Assembly: GCF_033118175.1 (NCBI RefSeq)
Contig: NC_083692.1
Span: 10,537,501 to 10,601,500 of the forward strand
Length of the DNA: 64,000 nt
Reading direction: 5' to 3'
From: Dama dama
Taxonomy: Eukaryota > Chordata > Mammalia > Artiodactyla > Cervidae
Shown here: piece after piece, positions 1 through 12,670 of the stretch
Numbering within the stretch: the first letter of the stretch is position 1
How the letters are laid out: each line of letters opens with the position of its first letter
The notes under the pieces: generated by a model
Databases searched by the model: none
The model's input: only the letters and a program-made list of their open reading frames with translations
Told to the model about the DNA's origin: nothing
Translations under genes and position numbers: made by a program

Positions 1-303
1 ATGTGGGATTTGTTTTTGTTTTTCTCTGACATTCCCCCTTCTGGAATTAGCTATTCCTATTCTAGATCTCATTCAGCTTTATCTCATTAAATTATTTAGC
101 AATTCATTACTTTTAAGGTTTCACCTCCTCCTTACATAACAAGCCATTATGATTTCTCTAAGCCCTATTTTTACTAAAACACACTGTGCCCTTTAGTGGT
201 AAATGCAGCAGAGTGAAGAATGAATTATTACAACTCAGACATTTATTTAAAACTCCATCTCCTTGACAATGTATCACTCTTTACCAATAAAGACAATGAA
301 AAT
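1..303. other. AT-rich unique sequence, no gene seen
   Basis: No coding region or recognisable repeat. The sequence is AT-rich and runs up to the target-site duplication of the first L1. No splice-flanked open frame with protein-like composition is visible. Confidence 0.5.
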
Positions 304-313
304 AAATACTAAA

Positions 314-1262
314 AGGTCTTACAGACATTTCTCCAAAGAAAACATACAGATGGCTAACAAACACATGAAAAGATGCTCAACATCACTCATTATCAGAGAA
401 ATGCAAATCAAAACCACAATGAGGTACCATTACACGCTAGTCAGGATGGCTGCTATCCAAAAGTCTACAAGCAATAAATGCTGGAGAGGGTGTGGAGAAA
501 AGGGAACCCTCATACACTGTTCGTGGGAATACAAACTAGTACAGCCGCTATGGAGAACAGTGTGGAGATTTCTTAAAAACCTGGAAATAGAACTGTCATA
601 AGACCCAGCAATCCCACTTCTGGGCATACACACCAAGGAAACCAGATCTGAAAGAGACACGTGCACCCCAATGTTCATCGCAGCACTGTTTATAATAGCC
701 AGGACATGGAAGCAACCTAGATGCCCATCAGCAGACGAATGGATAAGGAAGCTGTGGTATATATACACCATGGAATATTACTCAGCCATTAAAAAGAATT
801 CATTTGAATCAGTTCTAATGAGATGGATGAAACTGGAGCCCATCATACAGAGTGAAGTAAGCCAGAAAGATAAAGACCAATACAGTATACTAACGCATAT
901 ATATGGAATTTAGAAAGATGGTAACGATAACCCTATATGCAAGACAGAAAAAGAGACACAGATGTACAGAACAGAATTTTGGACTCTGTGGGAGAAGGCG
1001 AGGGTGGGATGTTTCAAGAGAACAGCATCGAAACATGTATATTATCAAGGGTGAAACAGATCACCAGCCCAGGCTGGATGCATGAGACAAGTGCTCGGGC
1101 CTGGTGCACTGGGAAGACCGAGAGGAATCAGGTGGAGAGGGAGGTGGGGGGGGATCGGGATGGGGAATATATGTAAATCCATGGCTGATTCATGTCAATG
1201 TATGACAAAAACCACTACAATATTGTAATTAGCCTGCAACTAACAAAAATAAAAGGAAAAAA
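314..1262 (+). mobile_element. 5'-truncated L1 LINE, ORF2 C-terminus plus 3'UTR
   Basis: The insert begins inside the last part of L1 ORF2 (residues like NKHMKRCSTSLIIREM, then KLWYIYTMEYYSAIKK) and continues through the ruminant L1 3'UTR to an A-rich tail. The frame is broken by a TAA where other copies in this window read Pro-Tyr-Asp, and ends at a TAG (911-913) after His-Ile-Tyr-Gly-Ile. The 3'UTR holds a G-rich tract at about 1132-1166. A direct repeat AAATACTAAA lies at 304-313 and 1263-1272 and is the likely target-site duplication, so insertion was by target-primed reverse transcription. It is a dead copy with no 5' half. The family is clear; the subfamily cannot be named without a consensus library. 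Confidence 0.93.
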
Positions 1263-1272
1263 AAATACTAAA

Positions 1273-2045
1273 GTAGGTTTTAAAATCCCACTCTTGAAAA
1301 GTCATTCTGCTAGAAACAGGTAAGCCTTTCCCATGGCATCAGGATACTGTGCAAATGTGTGTGTGTGTAATTTCTATAACTTGGCACATAAGAAACAATA
1401 AAACTTTGTGCAAATGAATTTATTCATGTTGAGACCTTATATAATGTGCTTTCTGTAGTACTGTCCATATCAATGTCACAATTAATCCTTGAAGCTCCGC
1501 TCCATTCTGAATGTTATTATGTTCTAAATATCACTGTTCGCTCCATTTCCCCTGGTGAGAGAGACAAGAGGTGTGGGAAGCAGCGTTCTCTTCATTCTCG
1601 CTCTCAGCGCATGAAATGCTTGCCGTTGTCAACTTGATCCGGTGCCACAGCCACCGTCATATTCACAGGCACCGCGGTGCGCGATTTAGGAGGTTTACAT
1701 AAAGGTTATGTGGAATAAATCACTGGCCTTTATCTTTGCCTGGTATCCTCTTTGCATTATTTATAAGCAAAGAACAATGCATCATGCTGGACTCCATGTT
1801 AGGCTGCTATAATTCACCTGGTAAAACATCCTTTCCCTGGAGATGCTGACATTAGAGTGAAGAGGCTACTCCCTCTTTTTGAGAAGAGCCACGCGGCATG
1901 TTTCAGATAATACATCAGGAAGACACTGACGGAACCTATTAATAATCATCAATCTTAAGAAGCAGTACAACCCACAGAGAAATAAATGCTCTTAAGCCCG
2001 CATTCTACAAGGATCCACACATATCCTGTCCATCCTCTAGACACC
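1273..2045. other. Unique sequence with a CpG-bearing patch
   Basis: No interspersed repeat or convincing exon is recognised. Around 1497-1687 about twelve CpG dinucleotides remain within roughly 190 bases, unlike the CpG-poor flanks, and the patch includes the 12-base palindrome GCACCGCGGTGC. A short GT run lies near 1358-1368. The patch could be an unmethylated or conserved regulatory site, or a relic of a once CpG-rich element; the sequence alone does not decide. Confidence 0.35.
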
Positions 2046-2150
2046 ATTCAGTCATTCACTCTCTAAGCTTTTGCTGAATACTTACTACATTCCAGGCTGC
2101 ACTGTTGTAAACATTTGGAACTCTTCAGTGAGTAGAGAAACAAAAAGTAT
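2046..2150 (-). repeat. L2 LINE 3'-end fragment (ancient)
   Basis: The stretch reads like the reverse complement of the L2 3' end: a CATTCA start, then TACTACATTCCAGGC and CACTGTTGTAAAC, then a segment like the L2 TTCACTG(C)TG motif in reverse. It is heavily diverged, as expected for an element that predates placental radiation. Boundaries are approximate. Confidence 0.5.
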
Positions 2151-5100
2151 GGTTTGGGCCTCGGTTCCTCCACAAAACATCCCAAGGTAAGGGCTTAGAG
2201 GTATGAAGTTTAATTTTACAAATGAACCTACGTAACTGGCATAGGGAACTGGAGGAGTAACACAGATCAGGAGGAAAGTTAATTTTAAATTGCATCATTG
2301 AACTGATTTCCCCCCATCACTGTACTGTACCCAGTGAACAACTGGAACACAATTCCCCCAGGCATCTTCTGAGGAGCTGTGTGCGGGCACCTCAGAATTG
2401 TTCACCTGAGACAGAGAAGAGCAGGTCTCATCCCTAAACTCTGAGGGTTATGCGTGCCGTGGAAATGTAATTCTCTTCTGCGGGTGTCACATGGCTGAGC
2501 AGATTCCCATAGGAAGCCCGTTTGGAAGTAGTAGAGAAAATCCAGAGCCAAAAGCGAGAGACTGAGAGTGTTGGTAGGGCAAAGTGCCATCCTGTTATAC
2601 CTGCAAGCACCAATGTGCTACAAGTACTGGCTGGAGCAAAAATATGAGTCAGAAAGAGGTGGGATGCGAGAGGTGGCTGATGCAATCTGTGCCCTTGAGG
2701 AGCTTGTATTCAAGTTAGTTGCATTTTTTCCAATCCAGGCACTTTATTTGGAGCTTTCTAAAGCAAATAATGGGAATAAAAAAAAACATGGCTGCACTCA
2801 TACAATAGATCTAGACCAATATATACTCTCTTGTTAATTTAACTTAAATTCTGTTCATTTAAAAATTGCCCTCTGGGAAAAACTACAGACATAAAAAGGT
2901 TTATGCTATTTATCACAAATTTTTACCATAGAGAAAGATTAAAGATTTTAGAATAGATATATGTCTAAGAAAACCAGCTATGGTGCGTTCACATCCAAAT
3001 AGCTCTTGTTTTATTTTATAGGTTCTACAGGATCTGAGAACAGGCTTACTTAAAAACAATTTCAACTGAGATTCTAGATCACAGGTATTAACTGCTACCA
3101 AATTCTAAAATGCAAGCCTTCAAATAACAGATACAGTAAAAAGCCAATTTTAACCCTTTCCTGAACATTTACATCCACCCCTTTACAGTCTGAAAAGGCA
3201 AGAGATAAACTTAAGGAAAAGTATTTTTGGAGAGAGTTGTCAGGGTGTTAGGACTCTTTCCCTGCTGTGGGGAGGAAACTGGAAAGGACTTTAACCTTTC
3301 AAAACCAAGGAAAGAGGCTTCATCGGTATGCCTTAGAGAACTTCAACAGTTCTCTGTGGATCTTGGAGACACAGTAGACTCTAACTTACCTGAGAAACCT
3401 AAGGAGAGAGAGACCATGGTTGCCTACCTTCTCTGATAATAAAGAAAAAGACAGTGGGGAAAAAAGGTGGGGATTTGGGTACAAGCTTTAATCCCACAAT
3501 TTTCAGGGCATAGTCAGAGAGCTGGTATAGGTTTTATTTTGATTCTACCCAAGAGGGTTGCCTGAACTGGGAGGGTGTCCTTCAGTCAAAATAATGTCTT
3601 GAGTCTCAGAAGAAGTAAAATTTTAGACAAAAAAATTCATTTACCACACCAAGGAAAATACATTTAAAACATCCCCATCAGCGGGGAACAGAAAGAAGGG
3701 TCTTTAGAAACTCTACAAAATCACTTTGAGGAAAAACACGCATTTTAAATATTTACCAAATGTATAGGTTCTCCATATTGAAGAATCTAAAAGACCTAAA
3801 GTCTAAAAAGGATTCAGTATGGGGCCACCATAATCATTTACAAATGGAACCAAGATGGGTTATCTTCCATACTTGAACCATGTGGTACCAGCAGGATGAA
3901 ACATGGACCCTACAGACAAGGAAGAGGAGAAGGAAGAGAAGGAAAGAAAGAAAGAAAGATGTGAAAGAAAAACTAAAAATTGGAAGCATATTCATGGATT
4001 GACAGTACCTGGAATGGAAGGCAAGTACTAACCAGAATCTCTTCTGTTTCTGACATTAGTATCATGAACTTTTCATAATAAATGTCTCATAATAAACTAT
4101 ACTTGCAAACCTTCCAGATATCATAGAACAGGACATCAAGATCACACATAATGAAAAGCAAAGATGGGAAGATGAAGATAAAAAAGTATACTGATGCATA
4201 AAGCTGGAAGAGGCTAACAGGCTACCTGACTATGTCATCCTGGGACCAGCCACCAAAGGGAGACTTCAGATTATGGATCTATGTACATGTTCTCTAGTAA
4301 ACAGTCAACTTACCTTTGTACTCAAGGAGGAGTAAAGTGATCTAATATAAGTCCTTAAACACTATTTTATATCAATATTTCTGCAGAGTTTCTAAATTAT
4401 TAATGGATGAAATGTAGTAAGATTGAACTATCTTCCTAAACATGAAAATTGTGGGTGGAAGCAGCAATTTCAACTGATTTCAATTGGTTCAAATGAGTTT
4501 ATATCACCTCCCTCACTTGCTATCTGATCATAACTCTTTAACGCCATGAAAAACTGGTGACCCAAGTGGATGACACACCATATTATCAATAAATGAAACC
4601 AAAGCAACCAGCTGAAAAATGAGAACTTAGGCAATCAATAATTTGCTTTTGCTTTGTGACATCAAGTGACTAATATGAGTGATTTTCTCTTAAATAGCAG
4701 AGTAGAAACTGTGGGGGCGAGAGTGCTATACCGAGAACCTACAAGGGCAACAAGAGTCAATTGCAACCTGTTGGGCAAAGATAATCAAGTGACCAGATAG
4801 TCTGTCTTTGGAGAGAGAATTATCTTCTGTTTTATCCTTGAAAATTTACTCAGACTTTACAGATATATCAGATGCTCCCAAGTGCCAGATTAATCATGCC
4901 AAGAGATTTTGCTAAAATAAACAATCTCTGTAAAGAAAACATTAGCAAAGTTTAGGAAGGAGAGATTTTCCATTTGCTCTGAGAGGTCTCTGTTCTGGTG
5001 TTCAGACTATGATGGATGATGACCAGCCCCTTAAGTGAGCAGAGCCCAACCAACTTTGTCATTTGTCTTCCTTTTTCTAGAAAGGACTCAGCAAAGAGAA

Positions 5101-5434
5101 ACTGATGGAAGCTGTGCTTTTACCTGGATTTAGAGTAAGAACTAGACTGGATTTTTCTTTTAGGATCAAAAAAAAAAAAAAAAAAAATTCCAGAAACCAC
5201 AAATTAGGACTTTGTTTATATTTGTTTATTTGAATTCTAACCTACTACTATACTTAGTAAAGAGCTTTCCTTTAAATTTATGGAATCCCATGGCAGTTTA
5301 ACATTCTAGGTAAATATGATGTATAACAGAGTCAATTGATTACTGCAGTTTCATTTTACCTTAATATACAAAATCTCTGGTGTGAAATATCAACAGTTTA
5401 TGATCAGCATAGACTAAACTGAGGTCATTGTAAC
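2151..5434. other. Unique intergenic sequence with short simple repeats
   Basis: No gene or young mobile element is seen. A purine tract with (GAAA)-like repeats lies at about 3918-3960 and a run of 20 A at 5168-5187. Small open frames at 2402-2840 have no recognisable domain, no strong start context and no conserved motif, so they are not called. Confidence 0.45.
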
Positions 5435-5485
5435 TATTACCAACCCCTAAATTTAATTTTACAGATGAGAAAGAGATCATTAAAG
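5435..5485 (-). repeat. Possible MIR fragment
   Basis: A short segment (AATTTTACAGATGAGAAA) resembles the MIR core in reverse orientation. The match is short and the flanks do not extend it convincingly. Confidence 0.3.
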
Positions 5486-6734
5486 TCTGTGCCTTAATTT
5501 TAATATCTTATTATGTGATGTTTATAGTCTTTTATCATTTTGCTTTCTTCTCAGTTAATGCTTTCCCTAATATGATTAACTCATTTTATAGACTTTTAGA
5601 ATTAAAAGCTATGTAGCCAACATCATGAGCCATTGTTCACAGCATCTGGGCTTCTGGCCCTTGTTTTCTGTTATATTTCAGTAAAGACGAAGTTAGTCCT
5701 GAAAAGCTACAATTTTTTAAGGCATAGACAATTGGGCTTTCATCCTCCTACCATCCTTTCAAAAGTATAAGATTACAGTTTCAGAAGTCACATCCTTTAA
5801 AAAACCAATTCCTGATAGAAAGGGGAGAAGGAAAAATCATTTGCAGTATCTTTCCAAGGTTCTAAACAGGGATGGGGGAAGCATCCTAATGATGCTAAGT
5901 CACAATCAAAGAGCAGTAAACAGGAACCACATCTAATGTGTACTTTTTTTATCTCCAGCGCTGACATAATGATTGAAACAGGCCAGACCACAAAGGTTGG
6001 CGAAAATGATGACTTCAGTTCAAAGAGGTTACTTTCACTTGAGTTTACTATAAATCAGAAAGCAAGACGTGTGAGGAATATAACTAAAGACACGGATGAG
6101 TAGAGAGAGCTCATTCAGTCTTCCCCAAATCTTCAACTACTTAGAACATCAGTGTCCAATGCAGTCCTGATAGAAAGAGAGAGAGAAAAAAAAAAAAAAA
6201 AATCCCTGTTCAATGCCATGGGCTTTCTGCCTTTCATGTGGTGGAGATGAGCAAAGGGCAGCTCCAACTTCTCAGTCAATGGTCTCTCCAGCAAGAAATT
6301 CTTGCTGTGACCCAAGTACATACTCCGAAACCCACAGCAGGCCTGGTCACTGTGCACTACACCAGCCCTTTCATATGCGTTTTGCATTCAGTTTATAACT
6401 CGCCATTCTCAACATACACAGCGTTTTTATGTCTCCACCTTTGTTCATACTGCTCTAATGCTGTTATAAAACTCCTGCTCATTTTAATTTACATTTCTCA
6501 TCACTCAACACACAGCTTATTCACCCCTATTTCTAATCGAAACACTTGTTCCTTCCTCTCTCTTGCAACTTCAAATGAAGCTTGCATTTCCTTGGCATCA
6601 ATTTAATCCACCTTATAAAACATAAATTAACATTAAAATGCATTCCAATATACACTAGATAAAGACAAATACTGTTTGATTCTAATTGTACGAGGTACCT
6701 AGAATAGCCAAATTCATAGAGTCAGAAAATACTT
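5486..6734. other. Unique AT-rich sequence, no gene seen
   Basis: Only low-complexity features are visible: a GA run followed by poly(A) at about 6174-6203. A 122-residue open frame at 6238-6606 has biased composition and no recognisable domain; it is judged a chance frame. Confidence 0.45.
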
Positions 6735-7195
6735 CTGTAGATGCCAGGGTCTGGGGAGAGGTGGGGAGGGGGAATGGGGAGTTGACATTTAATGGGGACA
6801 GAGTTTGAGTTTGTTCTGTGTTCAGTCGCTCAGCCGGGTCTGACTCTGTGACCCCATGGGCTGCAGCACACCAGGTTCCTCTGTCCATGGGGATTCTCCA
6901 GGCAAGAATACTGGAGCGGGTTACCATGCCCTCCTCCAGGGGATCTTCCCAATCCAGGGATCGAACCCAGGTCTCCCACATTGCAGGCAGATTCTTTATC
7001 GTCTGAGCCACCAAGGAAGCCTCAGAGTTTCAGCTGAGGAAGGTGAAAAATTCAGGAGATGGATTATGGTGAGAGTTTCACAACAATGTGAATATAGTTA
7101 GTGCCACTGAACTGTACAGTTAAATATGACTAAAATATAATATTTTATATTATGGGACTTTTACCCCAATTAAAAAACATTTAAAAAGAAATAAA
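6735..7195 (+). mobile_element. Old L1 (L1M-type) 3' end
   Basis: The outer parts match the old L1 3' terminus as I remember it: a GGGGAGTTGACATTTAATGG segment, the ACAACAATGTGAATAT segment, a GCCACTGAACTGTACA segment, then an AT-rich tail. A Bov-tA SINE interrupts it, so this L1 is the older layer. It is non-coding 3'UTR only. Confidence 0.7.
6814..7023 (-). mobile_element. Bov-tA SINE nested in old L1
   Basis: Read in reverse it has the tRNA-like head (TGGCTCAG A-box region, GGTTCGATCC B-box region) followed by the BovB-like body ending in the GACTCTGTGACCCCATGG block. Imperfect flanking repeats (CAGAGTTTGAG at 6799 and CAGAGTTTCAG at 7023) are the likely target-site duplication taken from the host L1. 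Confidence 0.9.
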
Positions 7196-7597
7196 ATAAA
7201 GCATTTGTATGATTATACCTTCCTTCTATGTACAGAATAGAAGATCCCTAATAGCGCTAACCTCTGTAAACAAGACTGTGCCTACATAAAGGAGATGTTC
7301 TTAAATACAAATATGTTAATTAGTTCATTCACCCCTTACCATCAGAAAGGTTTGTAATAGGGTCTGACGGAAGCAGCAGGAGCAATAAAAGAACTTAACA
7401 GCATCTTAACCTTTCTTCATGGTGAATCTAGTTTCCAATCCTGGGAACCAGGTCTCAGACACTATTATTAAAGCTCCCTGCTTCTTTGTGTACTTGTTCC
7501 TCCACATTTCTGTTAATGACACACATTGAAAATGTAAGTATCGGTAGTAGTGCTTAACAAAGACCTCCGATTGATGTGTATGTGTTCCTTTCCCCCA

Positions 7598-8036
7598 ATT
7601 TTTAAAAAAAATTTTATTGAAATATAGTTGATTTACAATATTGTTAGTTTCCAGAGTATAGGAAAGTGGTTCAGTTATATACATATATATTTACATTCTT
7701 TTCCATTACTGAATTATGACAAGATATGGAGTACAGCTCCCTGTGTTTATACAGTAAGTCCTTGTTGGTTATCTATTTTTTTACATTGTAGTGCATATAT
7801 TTTAATTCTAAACTCCTAAGTTATCACTCCCCCCTTTCCCTTTTGGTAACCATAAGTTTGTTTTCTAAGTCTGTGAGTCTATGTGATTTGTAAATAGGTT
7901 CATCTACATCAATTTTTTTAGATTCAACTATAAGCAATATCACATGGTACTTGTCTTTGTCTGACTTATTTCACCAAGTGCAATAATCTCCAAGTCCATC
8001 CACGTTGCTGCAAATGGCATTATTTCATTCTTTGTT
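7598..8036 (-). mobile_element. L1 LINE fragment, 3'UTR side
   Basis: The block begins at the A-rich end in reverse (TTTTATTGAAATATAGTTGA) and continues with motifs typical of artiodactyl L1 read backwards: ATACAGTAAGTCCTTGTTGG and CCATCCACGTTGCTGCAAAT. It is 5'-truncated and carries no usable frame. Confidence 0.8.
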
Positions 8037-8147
8037 TTGATAAATTGCCAAAATATAGAAAAGTCAAGAGAAAACCACAATGACTGTGCTGTATTTTCAA
8101 GAGACCATATTTACCAAATATTAACATTGTGCTACACTTTTCCTTCT

Positions 8148-8278
8148 GGAGAAGGAAATGGCAACCCACTCCAGTACTTTGCCTGGAAAATCCCATGGAT
8201 GGAGGAGCCTGGTGGGCTACAGTCCATGGGGTCACAAAAAGTCAGACACGACTGAGCAGCTTCACTTTCACTTTTCAT
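8148..8278 (+). mobile_element. BOV-A SINE (monomer)
   Basis: The body runs from GAGAAGGAAATGGCAACCC through GTCCATGGGGTCAC and AGTCAGACACGACTGAGC to a pyrimidine-rich end. It lacks the tRNA-like head, which defines the BOV-A unit. ACTTTTCCTTCT at 8136 and ACTTTTCCTTTCT at 8279 form a near-perfect target-site duplication. Confidence 0.88.
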
Positions 8279-8362
8279 ACTTTTCCTTTCTTCCCTCTTT
8301 CTTTCCTTCCTTTCCTGACTTCTCCCTTTCCTTCATTACTTCAATTTATCTCTCTACCTTTG
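8279..8362. repeat. Polypyrimidine tract
   Basis: An almost uninterrupted C/T-rich stretch (TTTCCTTTCTTCCCTC and similar) follows the BOV-A unit. It may have grown from the target-site duplication of that SINE. No coding meaning is inferred. Confidence 0.7.
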
Positions 8363-8587
8363 TGAAAATATTTTAAAATAAATTGAATATATCATACTTC
8401 ACTCCTAAATGATTAAATATGCCCTAAAAACAGGTTTATTATTCTCAATAACCAGAATAATGTCATATCCATTGAATAAAATGTGTTTATAAAACAATGT
8501 ATAACATACTGACAATGTGTATATTTTCCTCATTGTATTTTCCCCAAAATAAAATACATTTCCTCAAAATGTATTTTACAGCTTCTA

Positions 8588-10745
8588 GCTTTCTTTTATT
8601 ATTTTTTTTAATCCGGGATTCAAACATGAGTTGTGCATAGCATTAAATTGCCATGTTTCTCTAGCCTTCTTTAATCTAGAACACTCCCTAATCTTTTTTC
8701 CTAATTTAACATTAATATTGAGGAGTTCAGGTCCATTTTCCTATAGAATTCTACAATCTAGATTTATCCAATTTTTCCACATGAGGAAATTGAAGTTAAA
8801 GAGTTTGCATGAGAATAGTTTAAAAGTATTTGCGACATTGTCATGAGATATTTGATGTTAGATTGAACAGTCATTTGACTGACTCTGAGTCTGATCACTG
8901 GAATGATGCTTGCCAGAATTCTGTATTGTAAAGTTACTTATCTTTATCTTGGATGAATTACAAATTTTTTGTTTGGTACATTGAGACCATGTGAATATTC
9001 TGCCGCACAATTACTTTTACACAGTAGTTTTATATCTGTTTAGGATCCTTGCCTGAAAACAATTATTAGAGTGTTGTTTTCAAAATGGTGGTTTTTAAAT
9101 TCTATCATTTCTTCTACCTTCATTAGCTGTCATTCTTCTATGAAGAAGAGATATTGTCTCCTTTTTTAGCATCACTATGACTCTTGGATTCTTTTTCTCT
9201 GATTGTTTTTATTGTTGTTGCTGCTTAGTTTATTGTATTGAAGTATAGTTGATTTACAATGTTGTGTTAATTTCCGCTGTATAGCAAAGTGACTCAACTA
9301 GGCATATATATACACTCTTCATAGGCTTCTCCATTATGGTTTATCATAGGATATTGAATATCATTCCCTGTGCTATACAGTAGGACTATATTTTTTATCC
9401 ATCTGGGTTCTTTTTTTATTTAGTAAGTTGTAATCTATTTACAATCTATTGCCATCATTATACCTTTCAATGCTCAAATTATTCTAAATTTGATCAGTGA
9501 TTTCCCCTTCAAGTTGGATGCTGTGTCTTTATTTTTTTTTTTCACTAGTCCTTGAGCATTTCCTTGATATCCATGTTTATTACATAATGAGCTTATACTA
9601 ATTTTACCAATTCAAATTGAAGACCACAGAGGTCTTTCACTCTTTCTCCTATTTTATATTTGTAACTTTCTTTACCAAATGAGATATCTAATTCCAAAGA
9701 ATATCAACTTTCTACTTATTTGTTCTATCCAATACAAACAAAATGTTTTCATAATTAAACATCAATCTCATCACAAAAATCAAGCCAAATAAAGAGGTTT
9801 CAAGAGTTGTTTGTAATTCTTTATATCTTCAGGCACTAATTATCACAGGTAAAAACACTATGATCAAAAGTTACTTGAATTATTTTCACTAAGTGGTTAT
9901 ATATCAATCAGATATAGTTAGATTTATTTGTTTTTTTAATATTCAATTTCAGGCACATTTTTCACATTTTATTTAATTATTAAGGGTATATTTACATGGT
10001 TCAAGTGTCAAAACTATTTAAAAACATATGATCAAGGATAGCTCACCACCATCCTTATCCCTTTTATCCTAGTTCTACCCACTCCCCATAGATGCCATTT
10101 TCAACAGTTTACCTTTCCTAAGTTTTTGTTTTCTAAATAAGCAATATTGGTGTTTCACCTTTCACATGCAAAAAGTAACATGGACTCTTGAATTCTGATT
10201 TTTTTTAACAATGGATTTGAGAAATCAAAATCACTCCATATTAATTTACACAGACTTTCTAATATATTTCAGCAGTGAAGTTCTCCATTGTATGGCTCTA
10301 CCTTAGATTATTATTCAGTAAATAATCTATGTCTCCTCTGCTTGAACAGTTGTTTTCAATATTTTGCTATCACAAATAATACAAATACTGCCAAACGAAC
10401 AATATTTTTGTGCATAATTATGGGAGAGCATATTCAAGGGACATTCCTAGATCTGGGATTGGGAGTCACAAAATAAATTCATTTATAACTTTTGGTAGAT
10501 GTTTCCAAATTCTCTTCTATAGATGCTGTGCCACTTTACATTCTTATCAGCAATATATGAGTATCATTTCTCTAAAGACTCACCAGTAGACTATGTTATT
10601 GAATGTTTGAATTTTTGCCATGAGAAATGAGAAATAATTATTTCAGTATAGCTTTAATTTGTGTTTCACTTATTATGGGCAAAGTTGAGTATCTTCTCAA
10701 ATTTTTCAAAGATCATTTATTGACTTTTTGTGTGACCTAAAATAG
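8588..10745 (-). mobile_element. Old decayed L1 (L1M class), 3'UTR into ORF2
   Basis: Segments on both sides of the nested L1 match the old L1 3'UTR in reverse (TTTAATCTAGAACA-like, CAAAATGGTGGTTTTTAAAT, TGATGCTCAAATT-like). The 9955-10735 part matches old ORF2 in reverse, with TCCATTGTATGG, CAATATTTTGCTATCACAAA and TTCTTATCAGCAATATATGAG. All frames are destroyed. I treat it as one element split by a later insertion, but two adjacent fragments are also possible. Confidence 0.6.
9227..9401 (-). mobile_element. L1 3'-end fragment nested in the old L1
   Basis: The reverse-strand L1 end (GAAGTATAGTTGATTTACAA, then CCCTGTGCTATACAGTAGGA) interrupts the older 3'UTR. It is the same type as the fragment at 7.6-8.0 kb and clearly younger than its host. 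Confidence 0.78.
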
Positions 10746-12548
10746 TTCTGTTTTCCATAGCTCCCGAAATTAACAAAAATATGTTTTTTCACTATATCTA
10801 CTTCTGGATTTCTTAACATGGTTTCAGAGAAGTTCCAGTTTCCCTAGTAATAGCATATGTGTTGAAGCACTGTTTTAGAAATGCTCATGATGTCCCAGAG
10901 AATAATTACATTCACTGGAACCATATGGAGAAGTTTCCATTAGTCCTTATGGCACCCCAATCCCTCTGTTCACATAGAAATAATTCTTTTAAGTGCACTG
11001 ATAAAGGTGCTGCAGGAAGCATTTGGAGACCTGGATAGATGCAGAGAGGATGTTGGTGTCCCCTTTATCAGCTGATTCTTTGAAGTCAGTCTCATATCAC
11101 CACTGCCAGTTTGATAATAATGAGCTCTCTCCCTGCCTATATGATCTGATGGAAAATCACATATACATTAACCTCAGCCCACTTCCTTATTTATTCAAGT
11201 AGATGTTCAATCTTTATAGAGTGTGTGCCACTAGCCCTTAAAATACCATTATTCTATATTATATATTGTGATCACCTACATTTGAGATTGCCTCTCCAGT
11301 CTGCCGAGGGTAGGTACAGACGTGAGTCTTGTGAAAGGTCTGCAGTATGTCAGTTTCCCTTCCATTTCCTGCTCCACCTCATTAGTTCGAATCATTTAAA
11401 GGTCGTTGACTTGTCACTGAAGGTCACATAAGAGTACACCATTAGTTAGACTCTAGCACAATTATTCTGCTTTTATCACAACCCATCAAGGGACAAGAAG
11501 TCTGAAGATTTTATTTTTATGAAAGCCATCCTGCCAGGCAACAAGAACCAGACAAGCTTATGAGGTCACTTAGAATGGCTTGGAGACCAGTGAAGAGTAA
11601 TGATATTAAGATATAACACTTGAATTATTTATTGAAGCAAATTTTATGTGCAAAGTATTCTTCTTAAACCAAATGCTCTGACTACTCAAGAATCTTCTTA
11701 AACCAAATGTCCTATCAACCGAAATGCCATTTTCTCAGGTTACAAAAAAAACAAGAAATGTTGTTACGTTAGATAACTATTGTATGGGATGTCAATTCCA
11801 TTCTCCACTTTCTTCTACCTGCTCTGTGTCCAGCATGCTTGTGTTTATGCCCTCCCTCTTCCCCTCAGGATCTTGCTTGGAACCAGTAAAAGCAGATGAT
11901 TGGCAGGAGCTCTGGGTGGGAGGCAGAGAATGTGGTAGGGATGTTGATTCCCCTGGACACCACCCTAGAAGCACATAAGGGGCCTGGTGGGGCCCTGGAA
12001 CAAGGTCATAGCCCTATCCGTGGGCCCTCTATGCCCAGTAACTGCTTTTTCCACTTGGGTTTCAGACGTAGAAGTGTCAATAATTCCTGCAGTTGTCAGC
12101 TCCAGGGTGAGTTCACCATTCCTGTAGGATTCCTAAAGGCTGACCCTCATTTGGTGAAAACTCCCTGCATTTAACTCCCTGCAAATTAATCAACTGGAGG
12201 GTACCGTATGTTTCCTAGAAGGGCCCTGACTATCACTGTTATCTGTGTCATTCTGCTAATGTTTTCATACCCAACAGAATGTTAATCGAAAGCCACATTA
12301 ACCCTGACCTTGCATTACTTGAAGCAGAACAATTTGTGATTAATGTTTTCTCTTAAAAAGAGTTAAGTTTTCCAATTAAAACATATCAGGGCTTTTGTGT
12401 CATTAAGATGGATGCTTTTCAGTGACAGGAAACCTATACGGATGCACAGAAACATGATGCATTGGGATTGCAGCATTCCAGTCTGCTTTCTCAATAAGAA
12501 TTCTCCAAATATAAGTCTATACACTGACTTTCTGAAAATGAAGACTCT
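10746..12548. other. Unique or very old sequence, no gene seen
   Basis: No exon is convincing. A 17-base direct repeat (TCTTCTTAAACCAAATG) occurs twice, 34 bases apart, near 11659 and 11693. The less AT-rich block at about 11800-12150 could be an unrecognised ancient repeat, because its composition differs from both flanks. Small frames there lack domains. Confidence 0.4.
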
Positions 12549-12559
12549 CTCTCCATAGG

Positions 12560-12659
12560 GTGACTTTCAGGATTTTAGTTCCCCAACCAGGGATTGAACC
12601 AGGGCCCTTGGCGATGAAAGCATGGAGTCATGGACTCCATGGGACTGCCAGGGAATTCC
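12560..12659 (-). mobile_element. CHR-type tRNA-derived SINE, head only
   Basis: In reverse it reads GGAATTCCCTGGCAGTCCCA, then a B-box-like GGTTCAATCCCTGG, then a short tail. It is the head portion of the cetartiodactyl CHR SINE. A perfect 11-base target-site duplication, CTCTCCATAGG, lies at 12549-12559 and 12660-12670, so both ends are original. Confidence 0.88.
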
Positions 12660-12670
12660 CTCTCCATAGG

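Noticed and set aside
430..771. 113-codon antisense frame, also present at 27736-28077 and 48009-48350
   Set aside because: All three lie opposite L1 ORF2 C-terminus; the conservation follows from the L1 coding strand. It is a shadow frame.
6238..6606. 122-codon frame
   Set aside because: Biased composition, no domain, no splice or promoter context; chance frame in AT-rich DNA.
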